A stretch of 64,000 nucleotides of DNA, from contig NZ_JAHBBK010000001.1 of NCBI RefSeq assembly GCF_018390515.1, positions 1,550,001 through 1,614,000 of the forward strand, in the 5' to 3' direction. This stretch comes from Mucilaginibacter sp. Bleaf8 (lineage in GTDB: Bacteria; Bacteroidota; Bacteroidia; Sphingobacteriales; Sphingobacteriaceae). Positions 62,123-64,000 of this stretch are shown in pieces. The notes beneath the pieces were generated by a model that had not been told where the DNA came from, searched no databases, and saw nothing but the letters and a program-made list of their open reading frames with translations. The stretch's first letter is position 1, and each line of letters starts with the position of its first letter. Both the position numbers and the translations under genes were made by a program.

Positions 62123-62893
62123 ATGAAAAAAGCAAAACCCACCATATTAGTTGTAAATGATGACGGCATTACCGCTCCCGGTATCAAGGCCCTGCTCGAA
62201 ACCATGCAGCAGCTGGGCAATGTAGTGGTAGTAGCGCCAGACAGTCCGCAATCGGGCATGGGGCATGCCATTACCATAGGCAAACCTTTACGGCTTGATA
62301 AGGTGGAGCTTTACGAAGGCGTTGAAATGTACCGCTGCTCGGGCACACCAGTTGATTGTGTGAAGCTGGCCGTTAATCTCATATTTAAAGGCAAAAAGCC
62401 CGACTTGTGCGTATCAGGCATTAACCACGGGCTCAACAATTCGATCAATGTGCTGTACTCGGGCACCATGTCGGCCGCAGTGGAAGGCGCTATCGAGGGC
62501 ATCCCGTCCATTGGCTACTCGCTTGACGATTATACCTTGCAAGCTGATTTTGCGCCCGCCCTGCCCTATGTTAAGCAAATTGCACAGCAGGTACTGGATC
62601 ATGGCCTGCCGGCCGATACCTTATTGAATGTTAACTTCCCGAACACGCCTAACCCTAAGGGCATCAAAGTATGCCGCCAGGCGCGTGGCAAATGGGCCGA
62701 GGAGTTTGACGAACGCATGGATCCGCATAAACGCCCTTATTATTGGCTCACCGGCGAGTTTGAAATGAACGATAAAGGTGAGGATACCGACGTTTGGGCA
62801 CTGGAAAATGGCTATGTATCGGTAGTACCGGTACAGTTTGACATGACGGCGCACCATGCCATACCGCTGCTTAACGGATGGAAATTTGAATAG
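62123..62893 (+). CDS. surE: 5'/3'-nucleotidase SurE
   Basis: The 256-residue enzyme has the metal-binding start VVNDDGITAPGI (Asp13/Asp14), APDSPQSGMGHAIT, SGTPVDCVKLA and SGINHGLNNSINVLYSGTMSA. Reaction: removal of phosphate from nucleoside 5'- or 3'-monophosphates; linked with stationary-phase survival. Length matches the family. It is transcribed away from the GT2 gene. Confidence 0.95.
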   Translation: MKKAKPTILVVNDDGITAPGIKALLETMQQLGNVVVVAPDSPQSGMGHAITIGKPLRLDKVELYEGVEMYRCSGTPVDCVKLAVNLIFKGKKPDLCVSGINHGLNNSINVLYSGTMSAAVEGAIEGIPSIGYSLDDYTLQADFAPALPYVKQIAQQVLDHGLPADTLLNVNFPNTPNPKGIKVCRQARGKWAEEFDERMDPHKRPYYWLTGEFEMNDKGEDTDVWALENGYVSVVPVQFDMTAHHAIPLLNGWKFE

Positions 62894-62919
62894 ATAAAAT
62901 GCAATAGGACAGCGGCTAC

Positions 62920-63552
62920 TTAATCAACACCTTCGTAGCCGTTGCTCATTTGCCGGCCGTCTTTGATCATAAACTGATTAAACTCGTCGGCCAGGTCATG
63001 GCAGCTTTGTTTCAGCATGGTTACCATTTCCATTACCGATTCATCTACATCGCTCTGCTCCAGCAATTCTACCAGGCCTATAATATTAGCCAGGGGCCTT
63101 CTGATGAGGTGCGACTGCCGGTAAGCCACATCACGCAGGGTGGAGGTCAAAAAACGAATATGGTCCTGCCGCGATGCAAAGTCGGTAATATCGTACCCAA
63201 TTCCAACAACGCCTTCAATACCATCTTCCGTTACATTGGCTTTAAAATCCCAGTGGGTAATCACATAACCACCTTTACCATCCAGCTTGCGCAAGGTAGC
63301 CTCAAAACACTCGCCGGGATATTGTATGCACCGCTGGCTCACCTCAAAGCTCAGTACATGATCGTCCGGGTGCAGGGCGGCGCCGGCAAAACGGGTACGG
63401 TTCTCGCCATAAAAAGCTTTGTATTTTGTGGCAAAATACTCGTTCATGTAAGCGTAGTTACCATAATTATCTACCCGTACCAAATAAAAGTTATTGGAAT
63501 TATGCAGCAGGTTAACAATATGCGGAAAGGAATTTTTAAGTATCTCAGTCAT
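62920..63552 (-). CDS. PAS-domain protein with histidine-kinase-like dimerisation helix, no ATPase domain
   Basis: From the ATG at 63552 the product has 210 residues; the frame can extend to 63603. A PAS/PAC domain (about 20-130, VRVDNYGNYAYMNEYFATKY, VVGIGYDITD) is followed by a HisKA-like helix pair (RQSHLIRRPLANIIGLVELL) with His in the phosphorylation position. The HATPase domain is missing and the gene ends normally. It could accept or pass phosphate in a relay, or be a cut-down sensor. It is convergent with surE. Confidence 0.8.
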   Translation of the reverse strand: MTEILKNSFPHIVNLLHNSNNFYLVRVDNYGNYAYMNEYFATKYKAFYGENRTRFAGAALHPDDHVLSFEVSQRCIQYPGECFEATLRKLDGKGGYVITHWDFKANVTEDGIEGVVGIGYDITDFASRQDHIRFLTSTLRDVAYRQSHLIRRPLANIIGLVELLEQSDVDESVMEMVTMLKQSCHDLADEFNQFMIKDGRQMSNGYEGVD

Positions 63553-63805
63553 GATAATAATGCTGTAGCTTATTGTGCAGTAATGGCCAAGCAAATGGGG
63601 CAAACGTTATAACTAGGATAAATGACCGGCTTGTATAATAACAGATAAGTAGTGCTTGTAATTGGCTAACGTTTACTATTTCTGTACTAAAGTACAATTT
63701 TATACCAGCATTGTTTGTTACTATCAGCAGGCACTCCTGCTATTGCAATAATTTTAGGTTGCTGATACCCGCTAAATACCTATACAGTTGTAACTTTGAA
63801 AAATT

Positions 63806-64000
63806 ATGCCTTACAAAAATAATTGGCTTACCGGAATACTTGCCGGGCTGATATTACCAGCCCTGAGCTGCCTCCTGTTTCAAGTATTATATCCCGAAGC
63901 CGTATGGCTCAATAAACCGGCCCTGCCCTATCTGATAACCATCGGGCTTAACCTGGTACTCATCAGAATAAGCGTTGCCAAACAGGCCGACCAAACAGCC
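63806..64000 (+). CDS. Partial membrane protein at right edge
   Basis: An ATG at 63806 opens a frame that runs to the window end (65 codons). It encodes MPYKNNWLTGILAGLILPAL and a second hydrophobic segment (LPYLITIGLNLVLIRISV), so at least two membrane helices. No family can be set from this fragment. It is read in the same direction as surE but lies over 900 nt downstream of it, beyond the opposite-strand PAS gene. Confidence 0.6.
   Translation, partial: MPYKNNWLTGILAGLILPALSCLLFQVLYPEAVWLNKPALPYLITIGLNLVLIRISVAKQADQTA

Noticed and set aside
1..64000. CRISPR array, prophage or transposase gene
   Set aside because: No regular spacer-repeat pattern, integrase, phage structural gene or transposase was seen on either strand; repeats found are short palindromes.

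Overview
The window looks like a chromosome segment of a soil- or plant-associated Bacteroidota, most likely Sphingobacteriaceae of the Mucilaginibacter/Pedobacter type. The evidence is SusC/SusD pairs, FecR/ECF systems, GH92/GH76/GH97/GH125 enzymes, a carotenoid cluster with a fused CrtYcd-type lycopene cyclase, weak Shine-Dalgarno sequences, and promoters of the TTG(N18-21)TAnnTTTG form. No transposase, integrase, prophage or CRISPR array is visible. Assignments rest on reading the sequence; no database search was run.

Region 1 (1-26.6 kb, almost all minus strand) is a large polysaccharide utilisation locus for alpha-mannan. From right to left it holds an ECF sigma factor, a FecR anti-sigma factor, an STN-bearing SusC, SusD, a lipoprotein GH76, an unassigned TIM-barrel-like protein, a DUF4965/glutaminase-A-like protein, two GH92 mannosidases, a LacI regulator, GH125, GH97, a second GH76, a sugar/H+ symporter, and the N-terminal part of another SusC that runs off the left edge. 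Near-palindromic LacI-type operators lie in front of the GH92 pair and inside the apparent promoter of the GH125-GH97-GH76-permease operon. The locus therefore seems to have two control layers: extracytoplasmic signalling for SusCD and an intracellular sugar-responsive repressor for the enzymes.

Region 2 (26.8-35 kb) is a heme uptake operon hmuR-Y-T-U-V-S on the minus strand, divergent from an AraC-type regulator and a Blc-like lipocalin. A 15-bp direct repeat with a 21-bp period sits just before the regulator start. Region 3 (35.5-38.7 kb) encodes two secreted lipoproteins, GH30 (beta-1,6-glucanase type) and GH16 (beta-1,3-glucanase type), with almost identical C-terminal beta-trefoil domains. 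With region 1 this gives enzymes for the three main polymers of yeast and fungal walls: alpha-mannan, beta-1,6-glucan and beta-1,3-glucan.

Region 4 (38.7-44 kb) has a class III nucleotide cyclase, an ABC-2 exporter, two tandem tRNA-Asn genes and a PfkB kinase. Region 5 (44-50.7 kb) is a carotenoid cluster: crtB, an unknown gene, crtYcd and a cytochrome-b5-like gene form a tight operon divergent from crtI, with crtZ nearby (GGPP to zeaxanthin). A small ECF sigma factor and murB lie between crtI and crtZ. Region 6 (51-59.2 kb) contains lpd, small envelope or secreted proteins (one broken by two frameshifts in T-runs), a CocE/NonD hydrolase, an M1 peptidase and a GIN-domain protein. Region 7 (59.3-64 kb) has a GT2, a stand-alone receiver, a polyprenyl glycosylphosphotransferase with a degenerate receiver domain, surE, a PAS protein with a kinase-like histidine helix, and a partial membrane protein at the right edge.

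The points most worth following up are the unassigned TIM-barrel-like protein in the mannan locus, the LacI operator pair, the cytochrome b5 in the carotenoid operon whose last codons lie inside a nested palindromic repeat, the pseudo-receiver/Cys4 sugar transferase, the cyclase with unusual substrate-selecting residues, and the doubly frameshifted secreted protein.
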